Source: an uncultured Eubacterium sp. (GTDB lineage Bacteria; Bacillota; Clostridia; Lachnospirales; Lachnospiraceae). Taken from it: a DNA stretch of 62,311 nt. The DNA is taken from positions 1-62,311 of the forward strand of contig CAJTLS010000016.1 in assembly GCA_910577295.1 (NCBI GenBank). Direction: 5' to 3'. Shown one piece after another: positions 9,037 to 15,602 of this stretch. How positions within the stretch are numbered: the first letter of the stretch is position 1; each line of letters opens with the position of its first letter. Under the pieces are notes generated by a model. That model did no database searches and was not told where the DNA came from. It saw only the letters and a list, made by a program, of their open reading frames with translations. The translations under genes were made by a program, and so were the position numbers.

Positions 9037-9177
9037 TTAATTTTCAGAAGTCTCCACTGCTTCTTTCTTATTTTTCTTTTTGCGAAAGCGAATGCCCAAG
9101 GCAATTCCCATCGCCGCTACTGCCGCAAAAAGCACCAATCTTCCTACATAATACACGATTTCACTCCAAATGGCCAT
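9037..9177 (-). CDS. Small single-pass membrane protein heading the pilus cluster
   Basis: This 46-residue frame begins with ATG at 9177, seven bases after an excellent AAAGGAGG, and stops 11 bp before the pilB start. It encodes MAIWSEIVYYVGRLVLFAAV, a membrane helix of about 20 residues continuing to residue 30, then a strongly basic segment RFRKKKNKKE and an acidic tail. The positive-inside rule puts the C-terminus in the cytoplasm. I do not recognise the family. Its position as first gene of the pilus cluster suggests a link with PilB or assembly at the membrane, but that is inference only. Confidence 0.75.
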   Translation of the reverse strand: MAIWSEIVYYVGRLVLFAAVAAMGIALGIRFRKKKNKKEAVETSEN

Positions 9178-9231
9178 TACACATATCCTCCTTTCTTGAA
9201 TCGGCCTGCCGATTTTAAATATATAAATTTT

Positions 9232-10479
9232 CTATCTTCTGTTGGCCAGTTCTTTTACTACCTCATCCCACGACAAACCGCATTCGGCCATCAGTACCAT
9301 TAAATGATATAGAAAATCCGCAATTTCGTATTTTAATTCTTCCGCGTCAGGATTTTTGGCGGCAATTATAATCTCCGCCGCTTCCTCTCCGCATTTTTTT
9401 AATATTTTGTCAATTCCTTTGCTGAACAAATAGTTCGTGTAAGAACCCTCTTTCGGATTGTTTTTACGATGTAATATCGTCTCAAAATCTTCCTGCAGGA
9501 TTGTGAGCGGGTTCGTATCTATATATTCTTTCTTCGCCAATTCCTGAAAGAAACAACTGTACTTACCCGTATGACAGGCAGCGCCAACCTGATGTACCTT
9601 TGCCAAAATAGTATCTCTGTCACAATCCAGACACAGCTCTTTTACATACTGATAATGTCCCGACGTATCCCCCTTACACCATAGTTCCTGCCGGCTGCGG
9701 CTGTAGTAGGTCATCTTTCCGGTCTCACAAGTCAGACGGTATGATTCTTCATTCATATATGCCATCATCAGAACTTGGCCTGTCCGGTAATCCTGAACGA
9801 TACAAGGAACCAATCCTTTCTCATCGGCTTTAAATTCCGAGAAAGGTATCGCCGTCTCAAACGTGTTCATGCAAATCCCTGCCTGCTTCATGTTGCGCTT
9901 TACTTTGTACAAATCTTTTCTCTCAAAATAATTGGTAGCCACGCCTGATACACCGGGAAGTTTATACAAATCTTCCAAATCGTTGCGCAGGAGACTATCT
10001 CTTATTATGATGTTCTTGCCACAGGCTTCCAACTTTTTGGCGAGCAGTTCTCCCGCCGTCACATGCTTGACAAGAAGCGTGTCTGCCGAGAACGAAATCT
10101 TTTCGTAAGAAACATCGTCTCCGACTTCTATTAATATCTTATCGCCGCCAAATCGCCCTACCGCCTCTTTAACAATAGCCGTGTCGGGGCAGATATCATA
10201 TTTGATTACTACACGGTCAGCCCCTGTATAAAAAGCTTTTTTTACATCTTCAAACTTTCCGACATACATCCCGACAAAAAACGGAATATCTATCTTATTC
10301 TCTATCTGCTTTAATGTGTCAAGAAACTCCTGCCTCTCTTGTTCTATTTTGGAATAATTATATAGAAACAATTCATCCGCTCCCGCAAAACAATAATCTT
10401 CCGCCATAGTTATAATATTGGCTGACAATTCATTTTCTCCATTGATAAATGGAATCAGTTTTTTGTAGACCACCACCAT
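9232..10479 (-). CDS. hisIE: HisF/HisA-like domain fused to HisI-HisE (histidine biosynthesis)
   Basis: A 415-residue fusion. Residues about 213-320 are phosphoribosyl-AMP cyclohydrolase (HisI), with metal-site residues in LCLDCDRD (around 283-289) and the later cysteines Cys302 and Cys309. Residues about 325-410 are phosphoribosyl-ATP pyrophosphatase (HisE), with KKCGEEAAEI and EIADFLYH. They catalyse steps 3 and 2 of histidine synthesis. Residues 1 to about 205 resemble a HisA/HisF-type TIM barrel (AGADELFLY and TGADRVVIKYD are typical strand-loop signatures), although it is short and the usual catalytic aspartates are not obvious, so it may be inactive. Ordinary HisIE is about 200-210 residues. 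The gene follows hisB by 14 bp, in one operon; other his genes are not in the window. Confidence 0.88.
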   Translation of the reverse strand: MVVVYKKLIPFINGENELSANIITMAEDYCFAGADELFLYNYSKIEQERQEFLDTLKQIENKIDIPFFVGMYVGKFEDVKKAFYTGADRVVIKYDICPDTAIVKEAVGRFGGDKILIEVGDDVSYEKISFSADTLLVKHVTAGELLAKKLEACGKNIIIRDSLLRNDLEDLYKLPGVSGVATNYFERKDLYKVKRNMKQAGICMNTFETAIPFSEFKADEKGLVPCIVQDYRTGQVLMMAYMNEESYRLTCETGKMTYYSRSRQELWCKGDTSGHYQYVKELCLDCDRDTILAKVHQVGAACHTGKYSCFFQELAKKEYIDTNPLTILQEDFETILHRKNNPKEGSYTNYLFSKGIDKILKKCGEEAAEIIIAAKNPDAEELKYEIADFLYHLMVLMAECGLSWDEVVKELANRR

Positions 10480-10493
10480 CGCCCCCTCTTCTG

Positions 10494-11081
10494 TTATAAA
10501 ATGCCTTTTGTTGAAAGCACGCCCTGAATCCTTTCATCTACCCGTGACGCCATATCCATTGATTTGGCAACTGCCTTAAACATCGCCTCCACGACATGGT
10601 GCGTATTTTCTCCGGCCAGTTGGCGGATATGTAAATTCATCTGCGCCCCGCTGGCAAGTCCGGCAAAAAATTCTTTCACCGTCTCCGTCTCCATCGTCCC
10701 CAGACGCTCTGCCTGCAGCGCAGCGTCATAGGCGAAATACGTTCTCCCCGATAAATCGAGAGACGCCATCACCAGTGCGTCATCCATCGGTAATACAAAG
10801 CTGCCGAACCGGCAAATCCCCTCTTTGCCTCCCAGCGCTTCCAAAAATGTCTGTCCGAGTACAATTCCGGTATCCTCTACGGTATGATGGGCATCCACAT
10901 GAATATCTCCCTCTACGGAAACAGCCATATCAAACAAGCCGTGTCTGGCAAATCCCTCCAGCATATGGTCAAAAAAACCAATTCCCGTACGGATATCGTA
11001 TTGTCCAGAACCATCCAAATCCAGTTCAACAACAATTTCCGTCTCTCTGGTGTCTCTTTCGCATCTTGCAAACCGACTCAT
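10494..11081 (-). CDS. hisB: Imidazoleglycerol-phosphate dehydratase
   Basis: A 195-residue monofunctional HisB, step 7 of histidine synthesis, converting imidazole glycerol phosphate to imidazole acetol phosphate. Diagnostic metal-binding segments are GFFDHMLEGFARHG, DAHHTVEDTG (about residues 62-71), and the second copy ENTHHVVEAMFKA near the C-terminus. The length equals that of the bacterial enzyme without the phosphatase domain. The start ATG is seven bases behind AGGAGG. A promoter at 11123-11151 lies just upstream, so hisB-hisIE is probably an independent two-gene operon. Confidence 0.95.
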   Translation of the reverse strand: MSRFARCERDTRETEIVVELDLDGSGQYDIRTGIGFFDHMLEGFARHGLFDMAVSVEGDIHVDAHHTVEDTGIVLGQTFLEALGGKEGICRFGSFVLPMDDALVMASLDLSGRTYFAYDAALQAERLGTMETETVKEFFAGLASGAQMNLHIRQLAGENTHHVVEAMFKAVAKSMDMASRVDERIQGVLSTKGIL

Positions 11082-11122
11082 TTCATGCCCTCCTCGTTTT
11101 TTAACGCAATAACTCTTTTTTT

Positions 11123-11151
11123 ATTATACCGTTTTAGCGTCCAAAAAGCAA
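11123..11151 (-). promoter_or_regulatory. Promoter of hisB-hisIE
   Basis: TTGCTT and TATAAT are separated by 17 bp on the minus strand, in the 74-bp gap after trmD. It places the expected start of transcription about 35 bp ahead of the hisB start. No T-box or other leader structure fits in so short a space. Confidence 0.7.
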
Positions 11152-11155
11152 GGTT

Positions 11156-11857
11156 TTAGCTTAAGTTTTCCGTCTTCCATTTCTCATACAAATCCGGACG
11201 TCTCTCTCTTGTTCTCATCTCCGATTGCTCCTGCCTCCAATTATTTATTTTTTCATGGTGGCCGCTCAACAGCACCTCCGGCACGCTCCGTCCCATAAAT
11301 TCAACGGGACGCGTATATTGCGGGTATTCGAGTAATCCGTCGGAAAAACTGTCTGTCTGTGCCGAGACGTCATTGTTGAGAACGCCGGACACCATACGTG
11401 CAATCGCATCCATCATCACCAGCGCAGGCAATTCGCCCCCTGTCAGTACATAGTCACCAATCGATACATAATCCGTCACAATCTCTTCGAGTACCCGCTC
11501 GTCGATTCCCTCATAGTGTCCGCACAAAAAGAGAATACTCTTTTCTCCCGAATACTCCCTCGCCATTTCTTGACGGAACACTTCTCCCTGCGGAGTGAGA
11601 TAGACAACCCGCGGCCGCTCTCCCAGTTCACTGCAGATACTCTCAAAACAGCGGTACACCGGCTCTGCTTCCATCACCATACCGGCGCCTCCGCCATACG
11701 GATAATCATCCACCTTTTTATGCTTATCCAGTGTATAATCCCGTATGTTGCACACTTGCAGCTTAATATGTCCCGCCTCAATAGCGCGCCCCAGAATACT
11801 CGTATTCATACAGGATTCAATCATTTCTGGAAATAAAGTCATAACATAATAATTCAT
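11156..11857 (-). CDS. trmD: tRNA (guanine-37-N1) methyltransferase
   Basis: A 233-residue SPOUT-class enzyme that methylates G37 next to the anticodon of some tRNAs, preventing +1 frameshifts. It starts MNYYVMTLFPEM, as the family does, and contains the trefoil-knot segments DDYPYGGGAGMVM, LCGHYEGIDERV and GDYVLTGGELPA. The C-terminal region ends RRPDLYEKWKT. I use the ATG at 11857, since a GGAG sits six bases before it; the ATG four codons earlier lies inside that ribosome site. It is the last gene of ylxM-ffh-rpsP-khpA-rimM-trmD. The 150 bp separating it from rimM is filled by a multi-hairpin element. Confidence 0.95.
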   Translation of the reverse strand: MNYYVMTLFPEMIESCMNTSILGRAIEAGHIKLQVCNIRDYTLDKHKKVDDYPYGGGAGMVMEAEPVYRCFESICSELGERPRVVYLTPQGEVFRQEMAREYSGEKSILFLCGHYEGIDERVLEEIVTDYVSIGDYVLTGGELPALVMMDAIARMVSGVLNNDVSAQTDSFSDGLLEYPQYTRPVEFMGRSVPEVLLSGHHEKINNWRQEQSEMRTRERRPDLYEKWKTENLS

Positions 11858-11869
11858 TTTAATCTCCAT

Positions 11870-12017
11870 TCCGGAGCGTATGCGACGGGGCGATGAGAAA
11901 TTCGCGCAGGCGATTTCTCATCTGCCATCAAGGCTTATTTGTGACGCTCCAGCACAAATAGCCATAGCGAACTTTGTTCGCTTTGTAAAAAATAATCTAT
12001 CGAGCTTATTTTTTACA
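11870..12017 (-). repeat. Multi-hairpin intergenic element, copy 1 (rimM-trmD)
   Basis: Four successive hairpins fill the gap: a 12-bp perfect stem (11984-11995 with 12006-12017, abutting the rimM stop), a 7-bp stem (11966-11972 with 11976-11982), a stem of about 11 bp (11932-11943 with 11953-11963, ATTTGTG paired with CACAAAT), and a 10-bp stem (11892-11901 with 11913-11922). The ribosome site of trmD follows directly. The same order of stems and the same loop words (CGAT, then GAGCG) recur at 31934-32061. See the finding on this pair. Confidence 0.75.
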
Positions 12018-12527
12018 CTAATCCATCAATCCTTTCATCACATGGGCAATTACGACACCCTCTTTTGTATCCACTTTTTTAATACAATCCGGAATGATTG
12101 GAAACAGCAGTTCTTTTCCCTCTCCAGTTTCTATGGAAAAAACATTATTGGCGCCTGTCTCAATTACATCTTTGACAATTCCTATTTCCAATCCATCTTC
12201 ATCAAGCACCTTTGCGCCAATGACATCGCAGAAATAGAACTGCCCCTCTTTCAGCGGCAAGGCGTTTTCTCGTGTAACCATAATATCGCATTGGCGGAAT
12301 TGCTCCACTTCATTGATATTATCAAATTCCCGAAATTTTAAAATTACCATATTTTTAAAATACTTTGCATGTTCCACATGCAACGTCAAATTTTCTCCTT
12401 TTGCCACCAAAATAACTTCATCCGTCTTATCAAATCGCTTTACATCATCCGTCGTCGGATATACTTTTACCTCTCCACGGATACCGTGCGGTTTTGTTAC
12501 CACTCCAATACGAAGCATATCTTCCAT
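12018..12527 (-). CDS. rimM: Ribosome maturation factor RimM
   Basis: A 169-residue 16S rRNA processing factor that binds ribosomal protein S19 during 30S assembly. It has the N-terminal barrel signature IGVVTKPHGIRGEVKVYP (residues 7-24) and a C-terminal PRC-barrel half around QFYFCDVIGAKV, ending near IPDCIKKVDTKEGVV. Length is typical. It lies between khpA and trmD, the usual Firmicutes order, and ends directly at the first hairpin of the intergenic element. Confidence 0.95.
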   Translation of the reverse strand: MEDMLRIGVVTKPHGIRGEVKVYPTTDDVKRFDKTDEVILVAKGENLTLHVEHAKYFKNMVILKFREFDNINEVEQFRQCDIMVTRENALPLKEGQFYFCDVIGAKVLDEDGLEIGIVKDVIETGANNVFSIETGEGKELLFPIIPDCIKKVDTKEGVVIAHVMKGLMD

Positions 12528-12552
12528 ATTTTTCCCCTCTCTGTCAAACTAA

Positions 12553-12583
12553 CAATCCCCCGCAAGCTATGCTTACAGGGGAC
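12553..12583 (-). other. Intercistronic hairpin between khpA and rimM
   Basis: In the 86-bp gap the minus strand can form a long imperfect stem, with TCCCC pairing with GGGGA and TAAGC with GCTTG around an ATA loop. No run of T follows, so it is more likely an mRNA processing or stability element than a terminator. A second small stem (CGGC with GCCG) lies just upstream at about 12590-12603. Confidence 0.4.
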
Positions 12584-12613
12584 TATTTGCGGCATCTCTG
12601 CCGTTTTTCATTC

Positions 12614-12841
12614 TTACTGAATGTCTACCATAATCTTTTTGTCACTTTTGGAGCCTGCAGCACGAACTACGGTACGAATTGCCTTGGCAATCCGCCCCTG
12701 CTTTCCAATCACTTTACCCATATCGGCAGGTGCGACCGTAAGATTGAGAACAATCTGACTATCGTCTTCCGCTTCGGTGACAACAACTTCATCCTGACTG
12801 TCCACTAATGCACTGGCAATAACTTCTACTAATTCTTTCAT
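12614..12841 (-). CDS. khpA: KH-domain RNA-binding protein KhpA
   Basis: A 75-residue single KH domain protein (the YlqC family) with the GxxG loop in GKVIGKQGRIAKAIRTVV (residues 43-60). In Firmicutes the protein pairs with KhpB (Jag/EloR) and binds many RNAs, affecting cell elongation and division. It lies between rpsP and rimM, its usual place. The start ATG follows GGAGG. Confidence 0.93.
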   Translation of the reverse strand: MKELVEVIASALVDSQDEVVVTEAEDDSQIVLNLTVAPADMGKVIGKQGRIAKAIRTVVRAAGSKSDKKIMVDIQ

Positions 12842-12852
12842 TACCGGCCCTC

Positions 12853-13098
12853 CTATTTCTCAATACCTGCCTGTTTAAATAAACGTGCGACAACATCCGT
12901 AGGCTGAGCACCATTCTGCAACCATTTTTTAGCTGCTTCCTCATCTACTTTTACTACACTCGGCTCCTGATTTGGGTCATAAGTACCAATCTCAGCGATA
13001 TTTTTTCCATCTCGCGGAGACCTTTCATCAGCAACTACGATTCTATAAAATGGTGACTTCTTCTGACCTAATCTCTTTAATCTAATCTTTACTGCCAC
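12853..13098 (-). CDS. rpsP: 30S ribosomal protein S16
   Basis: An 81-residue S16, matching the family in VKIRLKRLGQKKSPFYRIVV and the DPNQEP segment. I place the start at GTG 13098 (MAVKIRLKR), eight bases after AGGAGG. A GTG three codons upstream overlaps the ribosome site and would add three residues not typical of S16. The gene follows ffh by about 75 bp; an 8-bp hairpin occupies part of that gap. Confidence 0.95.
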   Translation of the reverse strand: MAVKIRLKRLGQKKSPFYRIVVADERSPRDGKNIAEIGTYDPNQEPSVVKVDEEAAKKWLQNGAQPTDVVARLFKQAGIEK

Positions 13099-13140
13099 GT
13101 CTCTCACCTCCTTATCTTCATACTGAAATATATATCCAAA

Positions 13141-13164
13141 GAAGAATATGAATTGGTATTCTTC
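13141..13164 (-). other. Hairpin between ffh and rpsP
   Basis: A perfect 8-bp inverted repeat (GAAGAATA with TATTCTTC) with an 8-nt loop lies just after the ffh stop, followed by only three T on the minus strand. It may be a weak terminator or a processing site allowing rpsP to be expressed at a different level from ffh. Confidence 0.4.
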
Positions 13165-13172
13165 CGGAATGT

Positions 13173-14528
13173 CTACATACCGCCGAACGGGAATTTGAAA
13201 CCTCCGAAACCACCTTTTCGGCGTCCCTTGCCGGACATCATGCCCGACATCTGTTTCATCATCTTGCGGCTCTGCTCAAACTGCTTGACTAGCCGGTTTA
13301 CTTCACTAATGTCAACGCCGGCTCCCGCTGCAATGCGCCGCTTGCGGGAGGGATTAATAATATTCGGATTTGTCCGCTCTTCCAGCGTCATGGAATAGAT
13401 AATAGCCTCAGTTCCCTTGAGCGCATCGTCATCAACCTCTAAATCCGACGGCAGGCCCATCCCCGGCAGCATACTAAGAATGCTGGACAGACCACCCATT
13501 TTTTTCATCTGCTGCATCTGCTCAAGGAAGTCGTTAAAATCAAACTCGGCTTTCTTAATCTTTTTCGCCATTTTGGCGGCCTTTTCCTCGTCCATCTCGG
13601 CTTCCGCTTTTTCAATCAGTGAAAGCACGTCGCCCATACCAAGAATACGGGACGCCATACGGTCGGGATAAAACTGCTCCAAATCTGATAATTTTTCCCC
13701 CATACCGACATAGTATATCGGACATCCTGTCACCGCACGGATGGAAAGCGCGGCGCCGCCTCTCGTATCACTATCTAACTTCGTAAGTACGATACCATCT
13801 ATCTTTAATTTCTCGTTAAACGTCGTCGCCACATTAACGGCATCCTGACCCGTCATGGAATCTACAACAAGAATTGTCTGGTGCACTCGTACATTATCTT
13901 TGATTTTCACGAGTTCTTCCATCATCTCTTCATCTACATGAAGACGTCCGGCCGTGTCAAGGATTACTACATTGTTGCCGTTTTTGGCAGCATGCTCCAC
14001 CGCCGCCTTGGCGATGTCTACCGGACTGTGGCCGGTTCCCATAGAGAACACCGGAACTTCCTGCTTATCACCGTTAATCTGTAACTGTTCTATCGCCGCC
14101 GGACGATAAATATCACAGGCAGCCAGCAGCGGTTTTTTCCCTTTCTGCTTTAACTTGCCCGCAATTTTTGCAGTTGTTGTCGTCTTACCGGCTCCCTGTA
14201 AACCGCACATCATAATTATCGTAATTTCATTACCGGAAAGCAGCTCGAGTTCCACCGCTGTCTCGCCCATCATTTTGACAAGTTCTTCATTTACAAACTT
14301 AATGACCGTTTGCCCCGGCGTCAAACTGTTGAGCACGTCTTCCCCCGTCGCTCTTTCCTGTACCGCTTTCGTAAACTGCTTTACTACTTTGAAATTAACA
14401 TCCGCCTCCAAAAGCGCCATCTTAACTTCGCGAAGCGCTGCCTTAACATCCGCTTCGGATAGTCTGCCTTTGCTGCGCAGACCCTTGAAAACATGTTGTA
14501 ATTTTTCTGACAGACTATCAAACGCCAT
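13173..14528 (-). CDS. ffh: Signal recognition particle protein Ffh
   Basis: A 451-residue SRP54 GTPase that with 4.5S/6S RNA delivers signal-bearing nascent chains to FtsY at the membrane. Residues 1-85 are the helical N domain, the G domain begins with the P-loop GLQGAGKTTTTAK at 109-121, and contains DTAGR, TKLD and the GMGEKLSDLEQFYPDRMA closing segment. The M domain (about 310-430) is rich in methionine (EQMQQMKKMGG, MLPGMG) and has the RNA-binding helices SRKRRIAAGAG. The end is Gly/Phe-rich. Upstream is ylxM, downstream rpsP, as in other Firmicutes. Confidence 0.97.
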   Translation of the reverse strand: MAFDSLSEKLQHVFKGLRSKGRLSEADVKAALREVKMALLEADVNFKVVKQFTKAVQERATGEDVLNSLTPGQTVIKFVNEELVKMMGETAVELELLSGNEITIIMMCGLQGAGKTTTTAKIAGKLKQKGKKPLLAACDIYRPAAIEQLQINGDKQEVPVFSMGTGHSPVDIAKAAVEHAAKNGNNVVILDTAGRLHVDEEMMEELVKIKDNVRVHQTILVVDSMTGQDAVNVATTFNEKLKIDGIVLTKLDSDTRGGAALSIRAVTGCPIYYVGMGEKLSDLEQFYPDRMASRILGMGDVLSLIEKAEAEMDEEKAAKMAKKIKKAEFDFNDFLEQMQQMKKMGGLSSILSMLPGMGLPSDLEVDDDALKGTEAIIYSMTLEERTNPNIINPSRKRRIAAGAGVDISEVNRLVKQFEQSRKMMKQMSGMMSGKGRRKGGFGGFKFPFGGM

Positions 14529-14565
14529 GACCCCGCACCGCCCTTTCTATCCCGAAAAAACTCAG

Positions 14566-14928
14566 TCAGATAATATCATAAATTTCCTCTGCCAAGACCG
14601 CAATCTCCTTTGATAAAACCTCGTCCCGACCGCGTCCGGCAACCTCTTCCATCTGCTGTAATTTTACTTTCATCACCTGAAACTTCTCGACAAGATGTAA
14701 CTTTTCCTCGTATCCGCGAAGCTTTGTACGGCACCGTCTCACAATATCGTAGACGCCCTGTCTCGTCATCTGCTGTTCTCCGGCAATCTCTGCCAGCGAA
14801 TAATTGTGCCACACATAATCTTCAAATATACGACGATGATTCTCCTTTAACAACGCCCCATAAAAATCATAAAGATTCGAGAGTTCAACAAGTTCGTCCG
14901 GCTCCCGCAAAGACTTATCTTTTTCCAA
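14566..14928 (-). CDS. ylxM: YlxM family helix-turn-helix protein
   Basis: A 120-residue UPF0122 protein. It contains ELSNLYDFYGALLKENHRRI followed by a sigma-like HTH (YSLAEIAGEQQMTRQGVYDIV) and a C-terminal coiled coil. YlxM is almost always next to ffh and is thought to modulate SRP function. I choose TTG 14928 as start: it gives the usual length and lies seven bases after AGGCGG. An upstream ATG at 14997 would lie upstream of the predicted transcript start, so it is unlikely. The start region directly follows a palindrome (14935-14967). Confidence 0.88.
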   Translation of the reverse strand: MEKDKSLREPDELVELSNLYDFYGALLKENHRRIFEDYVWHNYSLAEIAGEQQMTRQGVYDIVRRCRTKLRGYEEKLHLVEKFQVMKVKLQQMEEVAGRGRDEVLSKEIAVLAEEIYDII

Positions 14929-14934
14929 AAAATC

Positions 14935-14967
14935 ACCGCCTGTAAAGTTTTTTTCTTTACAGGCGGT
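14935..14967 (-). promoter_or_regulatory. 13-bp perfect palindrome between the ylxM -10 box and start codon
   Basis: Two 13-base arms (14935-14947 and 14955-14967) are exact inverted repeats around seven A (minus strand). One arm touches the -10 box; the other contains the ylxM ribosome site and is followed by GATTTTTT. It could act as an operator, as a 5' hairpin, or as a terminator-like attenuator covering the ribosome site. Confidence 0.65.
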
Positions 14968-14997
14968 ATTATATCGCAAAACAGTGTTCCCTGTCAA
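14968..14997 (-). promoter_or_regulatory. Promoter of the ylxM-ffh-rpsP-khpA-rimM-trmD operon
   Basis: TTGACA (14992-14997) and TATAAT (14968-14973) are separated by 18 bp on the minus strand. Both boxes are exact consensus. Between this promoter and the terminator at 15114 I see only small hairpins (for example AAGCTAA with TTAGCTT near 15090-15107). Confidence 0.8.
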
Positions 14998-15113
14998 GGG
15001 GAAATTATTTGATTTTCGGGTAAGGTTCCCGTTTTCTTTTCATGTTGATACTTCTTTAACCGATATTGTATGCTTCTGTTTTTCCTTCTGAAGCTAACCT
15101 TTAGCTTTATTAT

Positions 15114-15159
15114 AAATAGAAAACACCCTTTACCGTGTTATTATCCGCGGCAAAGGGCG
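15114..15159 (-). terminator. Rho-independent terminator of the small two-gene unit
   Basis: On the minus strand a 12-bp stem (15148-15159 with 15124-15135, including two G-U pairs) is followed by GTTTTCTATTT. The 20-codon gene at 15141-15203 runs into the 5' arm, and its stop codon lies in the loop, so translation of that peptide could affect folding of the terminator. Confidence 0.7.
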
Positions 15160-15203
15160 TAGAGGTGGTAGCAGGCAGACCCGCTATTCTTTGGTTTTTT
15201 CAA
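15141..15203 (-). CDS. Putative 20-residue cysteine-containing micropeptide
   Basis: TTG at 15203 lies nine bases behind a perfect AAGGAGG and begins a 20-residue frame, MKKPKNSGSACYHLYALCRG, ending at TAA 15141. The peptide is basic, has two cysteines, and its last codons overlap the terminator stem. The AAGGAGG overlaps the stop codon of the preceding 89-residue frame, which suggests translational coupling. It could be a secreted or processed peptide, a leader peptide that controls read-through, or a chance frame. I do not recognise it. Confidence 0.45.
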   Translation of the reverse strand: MKKPKNSGSACYHLYALCRG

Positions 15204-15217
15204 GCTTAAAAACCTCC

Positions 15218-15487
15218 TTACGCTTTGTAATCGGCATCCCTCGAAAGAATGTAACAAAATTCTCTGGCATTTCGGTCGTATTGAACAAGTCCACCCATCA
15301 ACCGGAGTTTTTCCTGTTTTGGAGATGTCGTTTGTTCTTTCTTCTTCGTCATCTCCCTGTCCAGATAACTGGAAAATCCCTGTTTTGCTTCGCCTCGGTT
15401 ACTTTCTTCCTCACGGAAGCGATTTACTTTTACAATGTTACTAACCGGTTTAACAGTTGCCTCTCCATAAATACGATTTGTGACAAT
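15218..15487 (-). CDS. 89-residue protein of unknown function with apparent AUU start
   Basis: A coding-looking frame of 89 codons after an AAAGGAGGGG ribosome site. No ATG, GTG or TTG exists in frame between the upstream TAG (15518) and the body of the protein; the best spaced candidate is ATT at 15487, 11 bases after AGGAGG. AUU is the rare start codon known from infC. The protein is basic and polar, with EATVKPVSNIVKVNRF, a KQ-rich middle and a C-terminal YDRNAREFCYILSRDADYKA. No membrane segment or signal is visible. A good promoter lies upstream and a small peptide gene follows. Family not recognised. A sequencing error near the start is an alternative. Confidence 0.55.
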   Translation of the reverse strand: MVTNRIYGEATVKPVSNIVKVNRFREEESNRGEAKQGFSSYLDREMTKKKEQTTSPKQEKLRLMGGLVQYDRNAREFCYILSRDADYKA

Positions 15488-15548
15488 TGCTTTGATCCCC
15501 TCCTTTGGCTCATTTGGCTAGTTGCATTATGACATCCATGTCTGCTTT

Positions 15549-15577
15549 GTTATAGTATATATCGGCAGTTTCACCAA
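15549..15577 (-). promoter_or_regulatory. Promoter of the small two-gene unit
   Basis: TTGGTG and TATAAC are separated by 17 bp on the minus strand, in the gap between the response regulator gene and the 89-residue frame. The predicted leader is about 55 nt. Confidence 0.55.
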
Positions 15578-15602
15578 AAATCCAAAGGAAAAAATAGACT
15601 TT

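Noticed and set aside
11870..12017. CRISPR-like array
   Set aside because: The hairpins differ from each other and there are no regular spacers.
14998..15140. SRP RNA gene next to ffh
   Set aside because: I looked for the conserved GGAAG/AGCA helix 8 core on both strands and did not find it.
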